This document shows, piece by piece, positions 16,979-25,713 of a stretch of DNA of 64,000 nucleotides. The stretch covers positions 2,790,001-2,854,000 of the forward strand of contig NZ_CP108081.1 of assembly GCF_036182465.1 (NCBI RefSeq), in the 5' to 3' direction. Source of the DNA: Streptomyces sp. NBC_00258. Its GTDB lineage: Bacteria > Actinomycetota > Actinomycetes > Streptomycetales > Streptomycetaceae. The position numbers and the translations under genes are program-made. Every line of letters begins with the position of its first letter. Positions within the stretch are counted from its first letter, which is position 1. The notes below the pieces were generated by a model. That model had not been told where the DNA came from. It was given only the letters and a program-made list of their open reading frames with translations, and did no database searches.

Positions 16979-17736
16979 GCAGCATCCCGGCGTACAGGGG
17001 GTGGGTGGTCGGGAAGTCGAGGTGGTCCGCCATCGGCTGGTGGTGCACGGGCGCTCCGCATGTCTCGGCGGTCCGGACGAGCGCGGCCATCGCGTCCTCG
17101 CGGCCCACCCCGTCCCCGGCGACGATCACCGGCCGGGTGGCGGCTCCGAGCAGGACGGCGGCCCGGTCGAGGCCCCCGCCGGGGGTGGGCCTGGGCGGCG
17201 GTGTACGGGCCGGGACGTCGACCTCCGTGTCCTCAGTCAGCAGGTCCATGGGTACGGACAGGAACACGGGTCCGGCGGGCGGCCGTACGGCGAGTGCGAA
17301 GGCGCGGCGCAGCGCGAGCGGGAGGTCGCGGGCGTGCTGGATGTCGTAGGTCGCCTTCACGGCGGGCGCGGCGAGGGCGACGAGGTCCCCGGAGAGCATG
17401 GGGTCCTGTTGGAGGTGGCGGCGGTCCTGCTGGCCGGCCATGACGACCAGCGGGGTGCGTGAGCGGCGGGCGTTGAGCAGGCCGATGAGTCCGTTGGCCA
17501 GGCCCGCGGCGATGTGGAGGCTGACGAAGGCGGGGCGGCCGGTGGCGCGGGCGTATCCGTCGGCCATGGAGACGACCGCGCCCTCGTGGACGCCGAGGAC
17601 GTACTCGGGTGCTTCTTCCGTGTCCACGAGGGCTGCCAGGAAAGGCAGTTCGGTGGTGCCGGGGTTGCCGAAGACGCGGTCCACGCCCTCGCCGCCGCAG
17701 GATGTCGAGCAGGGCGGGGGCGGGGCGGCGGCCCAT
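16979..17736 (-). pseudogene. Truncated, frameshifted thiamine-diphosphate enzyme (benzoylformate decarboxylase-like)
   Basis: ATG 17736 has GAGGAG 9 nt upstream and starts MGRRPAPALLDILR. The family continuation VDRVFGNPGTTELPFLAAL lies in a different frame, so a frameshift falls near 17,690-17,698 in a run of CGG/GGC. From there the N-terminal PYR domain is normal (catalytic Glu in YVLGVHEGAVVSMADGYA). The linker domain starts (PVFLSVPMDLL), and the sequence stops matching after HPLYAGMLP at about 16,979. About 240 of 530 expected residues remain; the C-terminal TPP-binding GDG...N domain is absent. It is a remnant of a decarboxylase or acetolactate-synthase-like gene. Confidence 0.8.
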
Positions 17737-18078
17737 CGTTGGCTCCTCGCGGGGACGGGGACCTGGGTTCGCCGGTCAGCGTCGGGGTCGCGGGGGCGGG
17801 GGGCAAGGGGGGCGTGTCGCTCAGCGGTACGGTCGGTCGGGGCACGGGGTTTTTCGCCCCCGCCGCCCCTACCCATTCCCGTCACTTACTCGGGGGCTTC
17901 GCCCCCGAACCCCCAAAAGACTGCGCAGTTCCCCGCGCCCCTTTTAGGGGCGCGGGGAACTGCGCGACCAGCCACAACGCACCCGCACCCTGAATCGCAC
18001 CCCACGGGGTCTGGGGCGGAGCCCCAGGGGACGGGAATGGGTAGGGGCGGCGGGGGCGAGAACCCCCGGCGCCGAACC
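17737..18078. repeat. Nested palindromic intergenic structure, no gene
   Basis: These 342 bp hold no gene. Outer arms of about 33 nt at 17851-17883 and 18030-18062 are inverted copies with one mismatch. Inside are three perfect hairpins: CGGGGGC-TTC-GCCCCCG (17891-17907), a 20-bp stem with a 3-nt loop (17923-17965), and CTGGGGC-GGA-GCCCCAG (18011-18027). The middle hairpin is a symmetrical copy of the GCGCAGTTCCCC element. The structure may end transcription of the beta-oxidation operon. Confidence 0.85.
17923..17965. repeat. Copy 4 of GCGCAGTTCCCC element, full palindrome
   Basis: Here the element is present in both orientations as a 20-bp perfect stem with a 3-nt loop. It lies immediately 3' of the FadB/J-like gene within the larger nested structure. 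Confidence 0.85.
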
Positions 18079-20283
18079 TCACGCGTCCGCGAACCGCTCC
18101 CCCTTCTCCGCCTTCTCCACGAGCAGCGCCGGAGGCGTGAACCGCTCCCCGTAGCGCTCGGCGAGTTCACGGGCGCGCGCCACAAATCCAGGGAGGCCGG
18201 TGCCTGCCCCGGCCTCGCCCTCGTACCCGTTGATGTACTGCAGGACGCCCCCCGTCCAGCCGGGGAAGCCGATCCCGAAGATGGAGCCGATGTTGGCGTC
18301 GGCGACGGACGTCAGGACGCCCTCCTCCACGAGCCGGACGGTGTCCAGCGCCTCGGAGAACAGCATGCGCTCCTGCATGTCCCGGAAGGGAATCTCGGCT
18401 CCCGCGCGCGTGAAGTGCTCGCGCAGTCCGGGCCACAGTCCGGCCCGCCTGCCGTCCTCCCCGTACTCGTAGAAGCCCGCGCCGCCGCTGCGCCCGGGGC
18501 GGCCGAACTCGTCGACCATGCGGTCGATGACCGTGTCCGCGGGGTGTTCCGTCCAGGTGCCGCCCGCCTCCTCGACGGCCCGCTTCGACTCGGCGCGGAT
18601 CTTGCGGGGCAGGGTGAGGGTCAGCTCGTCCATCAGGGAGAGGACCTTGGCGGGGTAGCCGGCCTGGGCGGCGGCCTGCTCGACGGAGGCGGGCTCGATG
18701 CCCTCGCCGACCATCGCCACGCCCTCGTTGATGAAGTGACCGATGACGCGGGAGGTGAAGAAGCCCCGCGAGTCGTTGACGACGATCGGGGTCTTCCTGA
18801 TCTGCCGTACGAGGTCGAAGGCGCGGGCGAGTGCCTCGTCACCGGTGCGTTCGCCCTTGATGATCTCGACGAGCGGCATCTTGTCGACGGGTGAGAAGAA
18901 GTGCAGTCCGACGAAGTCGACCTGTCGCTCGACGCCTTCGGCGAGCGCGGTGATCGGCAGGGTGGAGGTGTTGGAGCAGAGCAGCGCGTCCGGTTCGACG
19001 ATGTGCTGGATTTCCTGGAACACCTTGTGCTTGAGCGCGGAGTCCTCGAAGACGGCCTCGATGACGGCGTCGCAGCCCGCCACGTCCTGCGGGTCGGCGG
19101 TCGGTGTGATGCGGGCCAGCAGCGCGTCCGCCTTCTCCTGGGTCGTACGGCCCCGGGAGACGGCCTTGGCGCAGAGCTTCTCGGAGTAGCCCTTGCCCTT
19201 CGCTGCTGCCTCGGCGGAGACGTCCTTGAGGACGACGTCGATGCCCGCGCGGGCGCAGGAGTACGCGATGCCCGCGCCCATCATCCCGGCGCCCAGGACG
19301 GCGACCCTGCGGACCGGGCGGGGCTCGATGCCCTTGGGCCGGTTGGCTCCGGAGTTGACGGCCTGGAGGTCGAAGAAGAAGGCCTGGATCATGTTCTTGG
19401 AGGTCTGGCCGGCGGCCAGCTCCACGAAGTAGCGCGCCTCGATGACCTGCGCGGTCTCGAAGTCGACCTGCGAGCCCTCGACGGCGGCCGCGAGGATGTT
19501 GCGCGGCGCCGGGTAGGGCGCGCCGTTCGTCTGCTTGCGCAGGTTGGCCGGGAAGGCGGGCAGGTTGGCCGCGAACTTCGGGTTGGACGGGGTGCCGCCC
19601 GGGATGCGGTAGCCGGGCTTGTCCCAGGGCTGGCGCGACTCGGGGTTGGCGTCGATGAAGGCACGGGCCTTGTCGAGCATCTCCTCGCGGGTGGCCGCCA
19701 CTTCGTGGACGAGGCCGTTCTCCAGGGCGCGCTGCGGGCTGTACTGGGTGCCCTGGAGGAGCACCTTCAGGAGCGCGTCGGCGATGCCCAGGAGGCGTAC
19801 GGTCCTGACGACGCCGCCGCCTCCTGGCAGCAGGCCGAGCGTGACCTCGGGGCAGCCGATCTTGGAGCCGGGCGCGTCGAGGGCGACGCGGTGGTGGCAG
19901 GCCAGCGCGATCTCGAAGCCGCCGCCCAGGGCCGCGCCGTTCATGGCGGCGACGACGGGCTTGCCGAGCGTCTCGATGCGGCGGAGGTCGCGCTTGATGG
20001 CGAGGCCGCCGTCGAGGAGCTGCTGGGCGGTCTCGGGGGTGACGCGGATGAGGTCGCGCAGGTCGCCGCCCGCGAAGAAGGTCTTCTTGGCGGAGGTGAA
20101 GACGATGCCGCGGATGGAGTCGGGGTCGGCCTGGACCGCTGTCTCCAGGCGGTCGGTGATCGCGGTGAGCGAGTCGCGGAACGCCTGGTTCATGGTGTTC
20201 GCGGACTGGTCGGGGTCGTCGAGGACCAGGGTGACGATGCCGGTCTCGTCCTGTTCCCAGCGGATGGTGGTGCTCTCGGTCAT
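18079..20283 (-). CDS. Bifunctional enoyl-CoA hydratase / 3-hydroxyacyl-CoA dehydrogenase (FadB/FadJ-like)
   Basis: This 734-aa protein carries an enoyl-CoA hydratase domain at residues 1-190 (oxyanion-hole FAGGDLRDLI, catalytic Glu in GGGFEIALACHHR and CPEVTLGLLPGG). An NAD-binding 3-hydroxyacyl-CoA dehydrogenase domain (VLGAGMMGAGIAYSCARAG at about 323-345) and C-terminal dehydrogenase domains (GFFTSRVIGHFINEG; GFPGWTGG) follow. It catalyses hydration and NAD+-dependent oxidation in fatty-acid beta-oxidation. It is the last gene of a minus-strand operon, 40 bp after the thiolase stop. ATG 20283 is chosen over 20316 to match the usual domain start. Confidence 0.94.
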   Translation of the reverse strand: MTESTTIRWEQDETGIVTLVLDDPDQSANTMNQAFRDSLTAITDRLETAVQADPDSIRGIVFTSAKKTFFAGGDLRDLIRVTPETAQQLLDGGLAIKRDLRRIETLGKPVVAAMNGAALGGGFEIALACHHRVALDAPGSKIGCPEVTLGLLPGGGGVVRTVRLLGIADALLKVLLQGTQYSPQRALENGLVHEVAATREEMLDKARAFIDANPESRQPWDKPGYRIPGGTPSNPKFAANLPAFPANLRKQTNGAPYPAPRNILAAAVEGSQVDFETAQVIEARYFVELAAGQTSKNMIQAFFFDLQAVNSGANRPKGIEPRPVRRVAVLGAGMMGAGIAYSCARAGIDVVLKDVSAEAAAKGKGYSEKLCAKAVSRGRTTQEKADALLARITPTADPQDVAGCDAVIEAVFEDSALKHKVFQEIQHIVEPDALLCSNTSTLPITALAEGVERQVDFVGLHFFSPVDKMPLVEIIKGERTGDEALARAFDLVRQIRKTPIVVNDSRGFFTSRVIGHFINEGVAMVGEGIEPASVEQAAAQAGYPAKVLSLMDELTLTLPRKIRAESKRAVEEAGGTWTEHPADTVIDRMVDEFGRPGRSGGAGFYEYGEDGRRAGLWPGLREHFTRAGAEIPFRDMQERMLFSEALDTVRLVEEGVLTSVADANIGSIFGIGFPGWTGGVLQYINGYEGEAGAGTGLPGFVARARELAERYGERFTPPALLVEKAEKGERFADA

Positions 20284-20323
20284 GAGGGGGTTCTCCGTAG
20301 AAGTCCGTTGGTCCACTGGGGAG

Positions 20324-21538
20324 TCAGATGCGCTCGACGATCGTGGCGATGCCCATGCCGCCGCCCACGCAGAGGGTGGCGAGGCCGAACCGCTTGTCCT
20401 GGCGCTCCAGTTCGTCGACGAGCGTGCCGAGGATCATGGCGCCGGTGGCGCCGAGCGGGTGGCCCAGCGCGATCGCGCCGCCGTTGACGTTGACCTTGTC
20501 CAGGGACAGGCCCATGTCCTTCACGAAGCGCAGGACGACCGCGGCGAAGGCCTCGTTGATCTCGACGAGATCGATGTCGTCGATGGTGAGCCCGGCCTTG
20601 GCGAGCGCCTTGCGGGTGGCGGGAGCGGGCCCGGTCAGCATGATGGTCGGCTCGGAGCCGGAGACGGCCGCGGAGACGATCCGCGCGCGCGGGGTGATGC
20701 CGTACCGCTCGCCGACCTCCTTCGAGCCGACGGCGACCAGCGAGGCGCCGTCCACGATGCCGGAGGAGTTGCCCGCGTGGTGGACGTGGTCGATCTTCTC
20801 CACCCAGTGGTACTTCTGCAGCGCCACCGCGTCGAAGCCGCCCAGGTCGCCGATGTCCGCGAACGACGCCTTGAGCCTGGCGAGGGAGTCGGCGGTGGTG
20901 CCGGGGCGCAGGTGCTCGTCGTGGTCGAGGACGACGAGTCCGTTGCGGTCCTTCACGGGGACGACGGACCTCTCGAAGCGGCCGTCCTTCCAGGCCGCGG
21001 CGGCGCGCTCCTGGGACAGTTCCGCGTACTCGTCGACGTCCCGACGGGAGAAGCCCTCGATGGTGGCGATGAGGTCGGCGCCGATGCCCTGCGGGACGAA
21101 GTTGGTGGCGAGGTTGGTCATCGGGTCGGCGAACCAGGCGCCGCCGTCGGAGGCCATCGGCACGCGGGACATCGACTCGACGCCGCCCGCGAGCACCAGG
21201 TCCTCCCACCCCGAACGGACCTTCATCGCGGCGAGGTTGACGGCTTCCAGGCCCGACGCACAGAAGCGGTTCTCCTGGACTCCGGCCACCGTGTCGGGCA
21301 GTCCGGCTGCGATGGCGGAGATCCGGGCGATGTCGGAGCCCTGGTCGCCGACGGGTCCGACGACACCGAGCACGATGTCGTCGATGGCGGCCGGGTCGAG
21401 TCCCGGGAAGCGGGCCCGGATCTCGTGGATGAGTCCGACGACCAGGTCGACGGGCTTGGTGCCGTGCAGGGCGCCGTTCGCCTTGCCGCGGCCGCGCGGG
21501 GTGCGGATCGCGTCGTACACGTACGCTTCGGTGGTCAC
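20324..21538 (-). CDS. Acetyl-CoA acyltransferase (thiolase, FadA/FadI-like)
   Basis: This 404-aa thiolase has active-site Cys93 in ENRFCASGLEAV, the His-containing GGAIALGHPLGATGA and the second Cys in LCVGGGMG. It cleaves 3-ketoacyl-CoA with CoA to give acetyl-CoA and a shortened acyl-CoA. It acts with the FadB/J-like protein downstream as a trifunctional set. GTG 21538 is preferred because AAGG precedes it at 7-8 nt and the family N terminus EAYVYDAIRTPRG follows directly. The gap to the upstream acyl-CoA dehydrogenase is 40 bp. Confidence 0.94.
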   Translation of the reverse strand: MTTEAYVYDAIRTPRGRGKANGALHGTKPVDLVVGLIHEIRARFPGLDPAAIDDIVLGVVGPVGDQGSDIARISAIAAGLPDTVAGVQENRFCASGLEAVNLAAMKVRSGWEDLVLAGGVESMSRVPMASDGGAWFADPMTNLATNFVPQGIGADLIATIEGFSRRDVDEYAELSQERAAAAWKDGRFERSVVPVKDRNGLVVLDHDEHLRPGTTADSLARLKASFADIGDLGGFDAVALQKYHWVEKIDHVHHAGNSSGIVDGASLVAVGSKEVGERYGITPRARIVSAAVSGSEPTIMLTGPAPATRKALAKAGLTIDDIDLVEINEAFAAVVLRFVKDMGLSLDKVNVNGGAIALGHPLGATGAMILGTLVDELERQDKRFGLATLCVGGGMGIATIVERI

Positions 21539-21578
21539 GCGTGAGCCTTTCAAGGAGAGCCCGCGAGGGCCGGGAGGG

Positions 21579-22721
21579 TCAGCCGAGCAGGGAGCGGCCG
21601 ATGATCTCCTTCATGATCTCGGTCGTCCCGCCGTAGATGGTCTGGATGCGGCCGTCGGTGAAGGCCCTGGCGACGCGGTACTCCGTCATGTAGCCGTAGC
21701 CTCCGTGCAGTTGGAGACAGCGGTCCGCGACGCGCTTCTGCAGCTCGGTGGCCCACCACTTGGCCATCGAGGCGTGCACCGCGTCGAGTTCGGCGTCCGT
21801 GTGGTCGGCTATGCAGCGGTCGACGAACGTCCTGGTGACGGCGCACTCGGTGGCCATCTCGGCTATCTCGAAGCGGATGTGCTGGAGCCGGGACAGCGGT
21901 CGTCCGAAGGCCTCGCGCTCCTTGACGTACTCGGTGGTGATCTCCAGCAGGTACTCGGCGGCGGCGATCCCGGCGACCGCGATGTTCAGCCGCTCCTGCG
22001 CGAGGTTCGTCATCAGGTGCACGAAGGCGCCGTTGAGCTCGCCGAGGAGGTTCTCCTTGGGGACGCGTACGTCGTGGAAGAACAACTCGGCGGTGTCCTG
22101 GGCCTTCTGCCCGATCTTGTCGAGGTTGCGGCCGCGCTCGAAGCCCTCCATACCGCGCTCGACGACGAGCAGGGAGAGGCCCTTCGCGCCTCCCTCGGGG
22201 GTCGTCTTCGCGACGACGATCACCAGGTCGGCCAGGATCCCGTTCGAGATGAAGGTCTTGGAGCCGTTGAGCAGCCAGTGGTCGCCCCGGTCCTCGGCGC
22301 GCGTCTTGATGCCCTGGAGGTCCGACCCGGCGCCGGGCTCGGTCATGGCGATGGCGGTGATCAGTGAGCCGTCGCAGAAGCCGGGCAGCCAGCGCCGCTT
22401 CTGCTCCTCGGTGGCGAGGCCCGTCAGATACGGCCCGATGATGTCGTTGTGCAGCCCGAGCGCGAGCCCGGCGGCCCCCGCGCGCGTGAACTCCTCGGCG
22501 AGTACGGCGCTGTAGCGGAAGTCGGCGTTGCCCCCGCCCCCGTGCTCCTCCGGAACGGCGAGTCCGAGCAGCCCCTGCTTTCCGGCGGCCAGCCAGGCGT
22601 CACGCGAGACGATGCCGTCCTTCTCCCACTGCTCGTAGTGCGGCAGCACCTCCTTGGCGAGGAAGGTCCGGACGGTCTCGCGGAACGCGTCGTGCTCGGG
22701 CGCGAAGATCTGCCGCTTCAT
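21579..22721 (-). CDS. Acyl-CoA dehydrogenase
   Basis: This 380-aa flavoprotein catalyses the first alpha,beta-dehydrogenation of acyl-CoA and passes electrons to ETF. FAD/substrate motifs are AIAMTEPGAGSDL and NGSKTFISNG. The C-terminal QTIYGGTTEIMKEII lacks the YEGT Glu of short/medium-chain enzymes. The base is therefore more likely the Glu in LAQERLNIA, as in isovaleryl- or long-chain-type enzymes (inference). The start ATG 22721 overlaps the CoA-transferase stop by 4 nt (ATGA), so the genes are translationally coupled. Confidence 0.94.
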   Translation of the reverse strand: MKRQIFAPEHDAFRETVRTFLAKEVLPHYEQWEKDGIVSRDAWLAAGKQGLLGLAVPEEHGGGGNADFRYSAVLAEEFTRAGAAGLALGLHNDIIGPYLTGLATEEQKRRWLPGFCDGSLITAIAMTEPGAGSDLQGIKTRAEDRGDHWLLNGSKTFISNGILADLVIVVAKTTPEGGAKGLSLLVVERGMEGFERGRNLDKIGQKAQDTAELFFHDVRVPKENLLGELNGAFVHLMTNLAQERLNIAVAGIAAAEYLLEITTEYVKEREAFGRPLSRLQHIRFEIAEMATECAVTRTFVDRCIADHTDAELDAVHASMAKWWATELQKRVADRCLQLHGGYGYMTEYRVARAFTDGRIQTIYGGTTEIMKEIIGRSLLG

Positions 22722-23893
22722 TCGGTGCTGCCCTTCGGTTCGCTGTTGCCCTCCGGCCCGGCGCTGCCCTTCAGGAGGTCCGGTACGTCCCAGTCGCGGG
22801 CCACGTCCGCGGTGTTGGTGCCCGGCAGCGCGGGCCCGCTGCGGACGGCGGTGGGGGTGGCGGAGAAGCGGGGCGCGGGCGCGGGCTGGGTGATGCCGCC
22901 GTGGTCGGTGAAGGTGCCGCGGGCGGCGAGATGCGGATGGTACGGGGCCTCGCGGAGCGACAGCACCGGCGCCACACAGGCGTCGGAGCCCTCGAAGACC
23001 GCGGTCCACTCGTCCCTCGTACGGGTCTTGAAGCGGGCCGCGACAGCCTCGCGGAGGTCGCCCCAGCGGGACAGGTCCTTGCGCGCCGAGACGTACTCCC
23101 CCAGGCCGAGCAGCCGCACGAACTCCTCGTAGAACTGCCCCTCCAGCGCGCCCACCGCCATGTACTGGCCGTCGGCCGTCTCGTACGTCCCGTAGTACGG
23201 GCAGCCGCCGTCGAGGAGGTTGGCGCCCCGCCGGTCCTGCCAGCCGCCGGCGGCGAGCATGCCGTGGATCATCGAGGCGAGGTGGGCGGTGCCGTCCACG
23301 ATCGCCGCGTCCACGACCTGGCCCGCGCCGGTCGCGCGGGCGTGGTGGAGGGCGGCGAGGACGCCGACGACGAGGTAGAGCGAGCCGCCCGCGTAGTCCC
23401 CGACGAGGTTCGCGGGGACGGCCGGGGGCTCGCCCGGTGCGCCGATCATGCCGAGGGTGCCGGTCAGCGCGATGTAGGCGATGTCGTGGCCCGCGCGCGG
23501 GGCGAGCGGGCCCTCCTGGCCCCAGCCGGTCATCCGTCCGTAGACGAGCTTCGGGTTGCGGGCGTGGCAGGCCTCGGGGCCGACGCCGAGGCGCTCGGCG
23601 ACACCCGGACGGTAGCCCTCGATGAGTATGTCGGCGCGGTCGGCCAGGTCGAGGACGCGGTCCGCGCCGTCGGGTGCCTTCAGGTCGACGATCACCGAGC
23701 GCTTGTTGCGGTTGGTGATGTCGTAGTCGGGGTTGATCGCGAGTCCCACGCCGTTAGGCCGGTCCACGCGGACGACGTCCGCGCCCAGGTCGGCAAGGAG
23801 CATGGCGGCGAACGGACCGGGCCCGATGCCCGCCAGCTCGACCACGCGCACGCCGGCGAGCGGGCCGTGCACTGCCGTTCCTGCCGCTGCCAT
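22718..23893 (-). CDS. CaiB/BaiF family CoA transferase (type III)
   Basis: This 391-aa protein has the family N terminus LAGVRVVELAGIGPGPFAAMLLADLGADVVRVDRP and the region with the catalytic Asp (NLVGDYAGGSLY). Type III CoA transferases move CoA between organic acids or acyl carnitine-like substrates; here it may activate a fatty or branched acid, or be an alpha-methylacyl-CoA racemase-like member. The GIGPGPFAAM stretch is typical of racemase-like members. ATG 23893 is the first gene after a promoter with an overlapping operator, and its stop overlaps the next start. The operon order is CoA transferase, dehydrogenase, thiolase, hydratase-dehydrogenase. Confidence 0.92.
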   Translation of the reverse strand: MAAAGTAVHGPLAGVRVVELAGIGPGPFAAMLLADLGADVVRVDRPNGVGLAINPDYDITNRNKRSVIVDLKAPDGADRVLDLADRADILIEGYRPGVAERLGVGPEACHARNPKLVYGRMTGWGQEGPLAPRAGHDIAYIALTGTLGMIGAPGEPPAVPANLVGDYAGGSLYLVVGVLAALHHARATGAGQVVDAAIVDGTAHLASMIHGMLAAGGWQDRRGANLLDGGCPYYGTYETADGQYMAVGALEGQFYEEFVRLLGLGEYVSARKDLSRWGDLREAVAARFKTRTRDEWTAVFEGSDACVAPVLSLREAPYHPHLAARGTFTDHGGITQPAPAPRFSATPTAVRSGPALPGTNTADVARDWDVPDLLKGSAGPEGNSEPKGSTE

Positions 23894-23917
23894 CAAGCCC
23901 CCAGCACTGTGACACAC

Positions 23918-23963
23918 CTGATGTAACATCAGTGATGTTAAGAACGTGTTCCACTCCGCACAA
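23918..23963 (-). promoter_or_regulatory. Promoter with overlapping palindromic operator for beta-oxidation operon
   Basis: On the minus strand, TTGTGC (23963-23958), a 17-bp spacer and TAACAT (23940-23935) form a good promoter. Two overlapping perfect palindromes cover the -10 and start region: CTGATGT-A-ACATCAG (23918-23932) and TAACATCA-G-TGATGTTA (23924-23940). TGATGT half-sites at three phased positions suggest binding by a TetR-type repressor of fatty-acid catabolism. That assignment is inference, and no regulator gene is adjacent. Confidence 0.7.
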
Positions 23964-24011
23964 GCCCTGGCGAGCAAGCGCTTAGTAGATTCTGGAAGCC
24001 AACCAGGAGCT

Positions 24012-24392
24012 TCAGCGCGCGTCCAGCTCCGCTATGAGCCTCTTTGGCGCGATGGTGCGGTAGCTCTCCTCGACCCAGTCGCACAGCAGCTCCGCGGCCG
24101 GGGCGCCCTTCTCCTCCAGCGGGACTCTCACCCAGCCCGCCTTGCCCAGGCCGTATCCCGCGGGCTCCGCGCCCGGCGAGGACAGGGCATGGGCGTGCGC
24201 CACCTCGTCCTTGAGCTTCACGGTGACGCCCAGCGGATAGCTGCCGTCGCCGACGCCGAGGAACACGAACACCTTCTTGTTGACCTTCGCGACGCTCTCG
24301 CCCCAGGGGAACTCCTCGACCGCGCCCGGCAGTCCGAGGGCGAACTCTCGTACTTTCTCCCACTTCTTCAGGGCGGTCTTCGTCGGGGCCAC
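24012..24392 (-). CDS. MmcQ/YjbR-family protein
   Basis: This 126-aa protein is of the YjbR/CyaY-like fold: early ALGLPGAVEEFPWGESVAKV, then KVFVFLGV, SYPLGVTVKL, and a C-terminal WVEESYRTIAPKRLIAEL helix. The WVRVPL stretch and FPWGE match the family. Proteins of this group are described as DNA-binding or of unknown function. The GTG at 24392 is well supported by GGAGG 5 nt upstream. It lies upstream of, and in the same direction as, the beta-oxidation operon, but a promoter intervenes, so it is probably a separate unit. Confidence 0.88.
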   Translation of the reverse strand: MAPTKTALKKWEKVREFALGLPGAVEEFPWGESVAKVNKKVFVFLGVGDGSYPLGVTVKLKDEVAHAHALSSPGAEPAGYGLGKAGWVRVPLEEKGAPAAELLCDWVEESYRTIAPKRLIAELDAR

Positions 24393-24504
24393 GGCTGCCT
24401 CCGGTCCATTTCGGCCCCTCGCACGGGGTCCTGGTTCGGCTCCTGGTACCTCACGCTAGCCTCAGCCACCGACAACGGCGCGGGCTGGACGGCTGAGAGG
24501 TGCC

Positions 24505-25695
24505 ATGAGCAGGCAGGACAGGACGGAGCGCGCGTACGACATCGTGCTCTTCGGGGCCACGGGGTTCGTCGGAGCGCTCACGGCGGAGTACCTCGCCGCG
24601 CACGCTCCAAAAGGGTTGCGGTGGGCGATCGCGGCGCGCGACACCGCGAAGCTGGAACGGCTGCGGGAGCGCCTGGCGTCGATCGATCCGGCCTGCGCGG
24701 AGCTGCCGCTGCTCCGGGCCGACGTCGACGATCCGGCGTCCGTGCGGGAACTCGCGGAGCACGCGCGCGTGGTGGCCACGACCGTCGGGCCCTACCTCAC
24801 GTACGGCGAGGACCTGGTCGCCGCCTGCGCGGAGGCCGGAACCGACTACCTGGACCTCTGCGGTGAGTCCGAGTTCGTGGACCTCATGTACGTGCGGCAC
24901 GACGCACGCGCGCGTGAGACAGGCGCACGGCTGGTGCACGCCGCCGGCTTCGACTCGATCCCCCACGACCTGGGCGCCTACTTCACCGTGCGTCAACTGC
25001 CGGAAGGCGTGCCGCTGACCGTGGACGGGTTCGTACGCGCCGGGGGCATGTTCTCGGGCGGCACCTTCGCCTCCGCCCTCAACCAGATGTCGCGCGGGCG
25101 GCACATGCTCGCCGCGGCACGGGACCGCAAGCGGCACGAGCCCCGGCTGGTGGGACGGCGGGCGTACGCGCCGCCGAGCGCTCCGCGGTACGCCAAGGAG
25201 GTCGGGGCGTGGGCGCTGCCTCTGCCCACGATCGACGCGCAGATCGTGCAGCGGTCCGCGCGGGCGCTGGAGCGGTACGGGCCCGATTTCCGTTACCGGC
25301 ACTACGCGGCCGTCGAGACGCTGCCGTTCGCGCTGGGCGGGGTGGCGGGGGCCGGGGCGGTCGTCGCGGCGGCGCAGGTGCCGCCGGTGCGGCGGTGGCT
25401 CTCGGACCGGCTCAAGCCCGGTGACGGGCCCAGCGAGGAGAAGCGGGCGGAGAGTTGGTTCTCTGTGCGGTTCGTCGGTGAAGGGGGCGGGCGGCGGGTG
25501 TTCACGGAGGTCTCGGGTGGGGATCCCGGGTACGGGGATACCGCGAAGATGCTGGCCGAGTCCGCGTTGTGTCTTGCCTTTGACGAGCTTCCCTCGGTGT
25601 CCGGGCAGGTGACGACCGCTGTTGCCATGGGGGATTCGCTGATTGAGCGGTTGCGGGGAGCTGGGATCAGTTTTCGGGTTGCTGCGACTCGGTAG
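24505..25695 (+). CDS. Trans-acting enoyl reductase / saccharopine dehydrogenase-like oxidoreductase
   Basis: This 396-aa protein has an N-terminal NAD(P)-binding Rossmann fold (YDIVLFGATGFVGALTAEYLA) of the saccharopine dehydrogenase NADP-binding superfamily. FDSIPHDLGAYFTV and GGMFSGGTFASAL, which mark the actinobacterial enoyl reductase-like group, follow. In mycobacteria the related protein reduces polyketide/phthiocerol intermediates in trans. In Streptomyces the substrate is unknown. A short hydrophobic stretch near residues 265-290 (GGVAGAGAVVAAAQV) suggests membrane contact. No polyketide synthase is nearby. Confidence 0.88.
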   Translation: MSRQDRTERAYDIVLFGATGFVGALTAEYLAAHAPKGLRWAIAARDTAKLERLRERLASIDPACAELPLLRADVDDPASVRELAEHARVVATTVGPYLTYGEDLVAACAEAGTDYLDLCGESEFVDLMYVRHDARARETGARLVHAAGFDSIPHDLGAYFTVRQLPEGVPLTVDGFVRAGGMFSGGTFASALNQMSRGRHMLAAARDRKRHEPRLVGRRAYAPPSAPRYAKEVGAWALPLPTIDAQIVQRSARALERYGPDFRYRHYAAVETLPFALGGVAGAGAVVAAAQVPPVRRWLSDRLKPGDGPSEEKRAESWFSVRFVGEGGGRRVFTEVSGGDPGYGDTAKMLAESALCLAFDELPSVSGQVTTAVAMGDSLIERLRGAGISFRVAATR

Positions 25696-25713
25696 TGCTC
25701 TGCGGGCGCGTCG

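Noticed and set aside
16622..17443. Apparent 273-aa protein joining the lipoprotein N terminus to a basic tail
   Set aside because: The tail is simply the antisense of the TPP-enzyme fragment; it is a junction artefact, not a novel protein.
17851..18062. Insertion sequence with terminal inverted repeats
   Set aside because: Arms are IR-like, but there is no transposase gene inside 212 bp and no target-site duplication was seen. Kept as a palindromic structure only.
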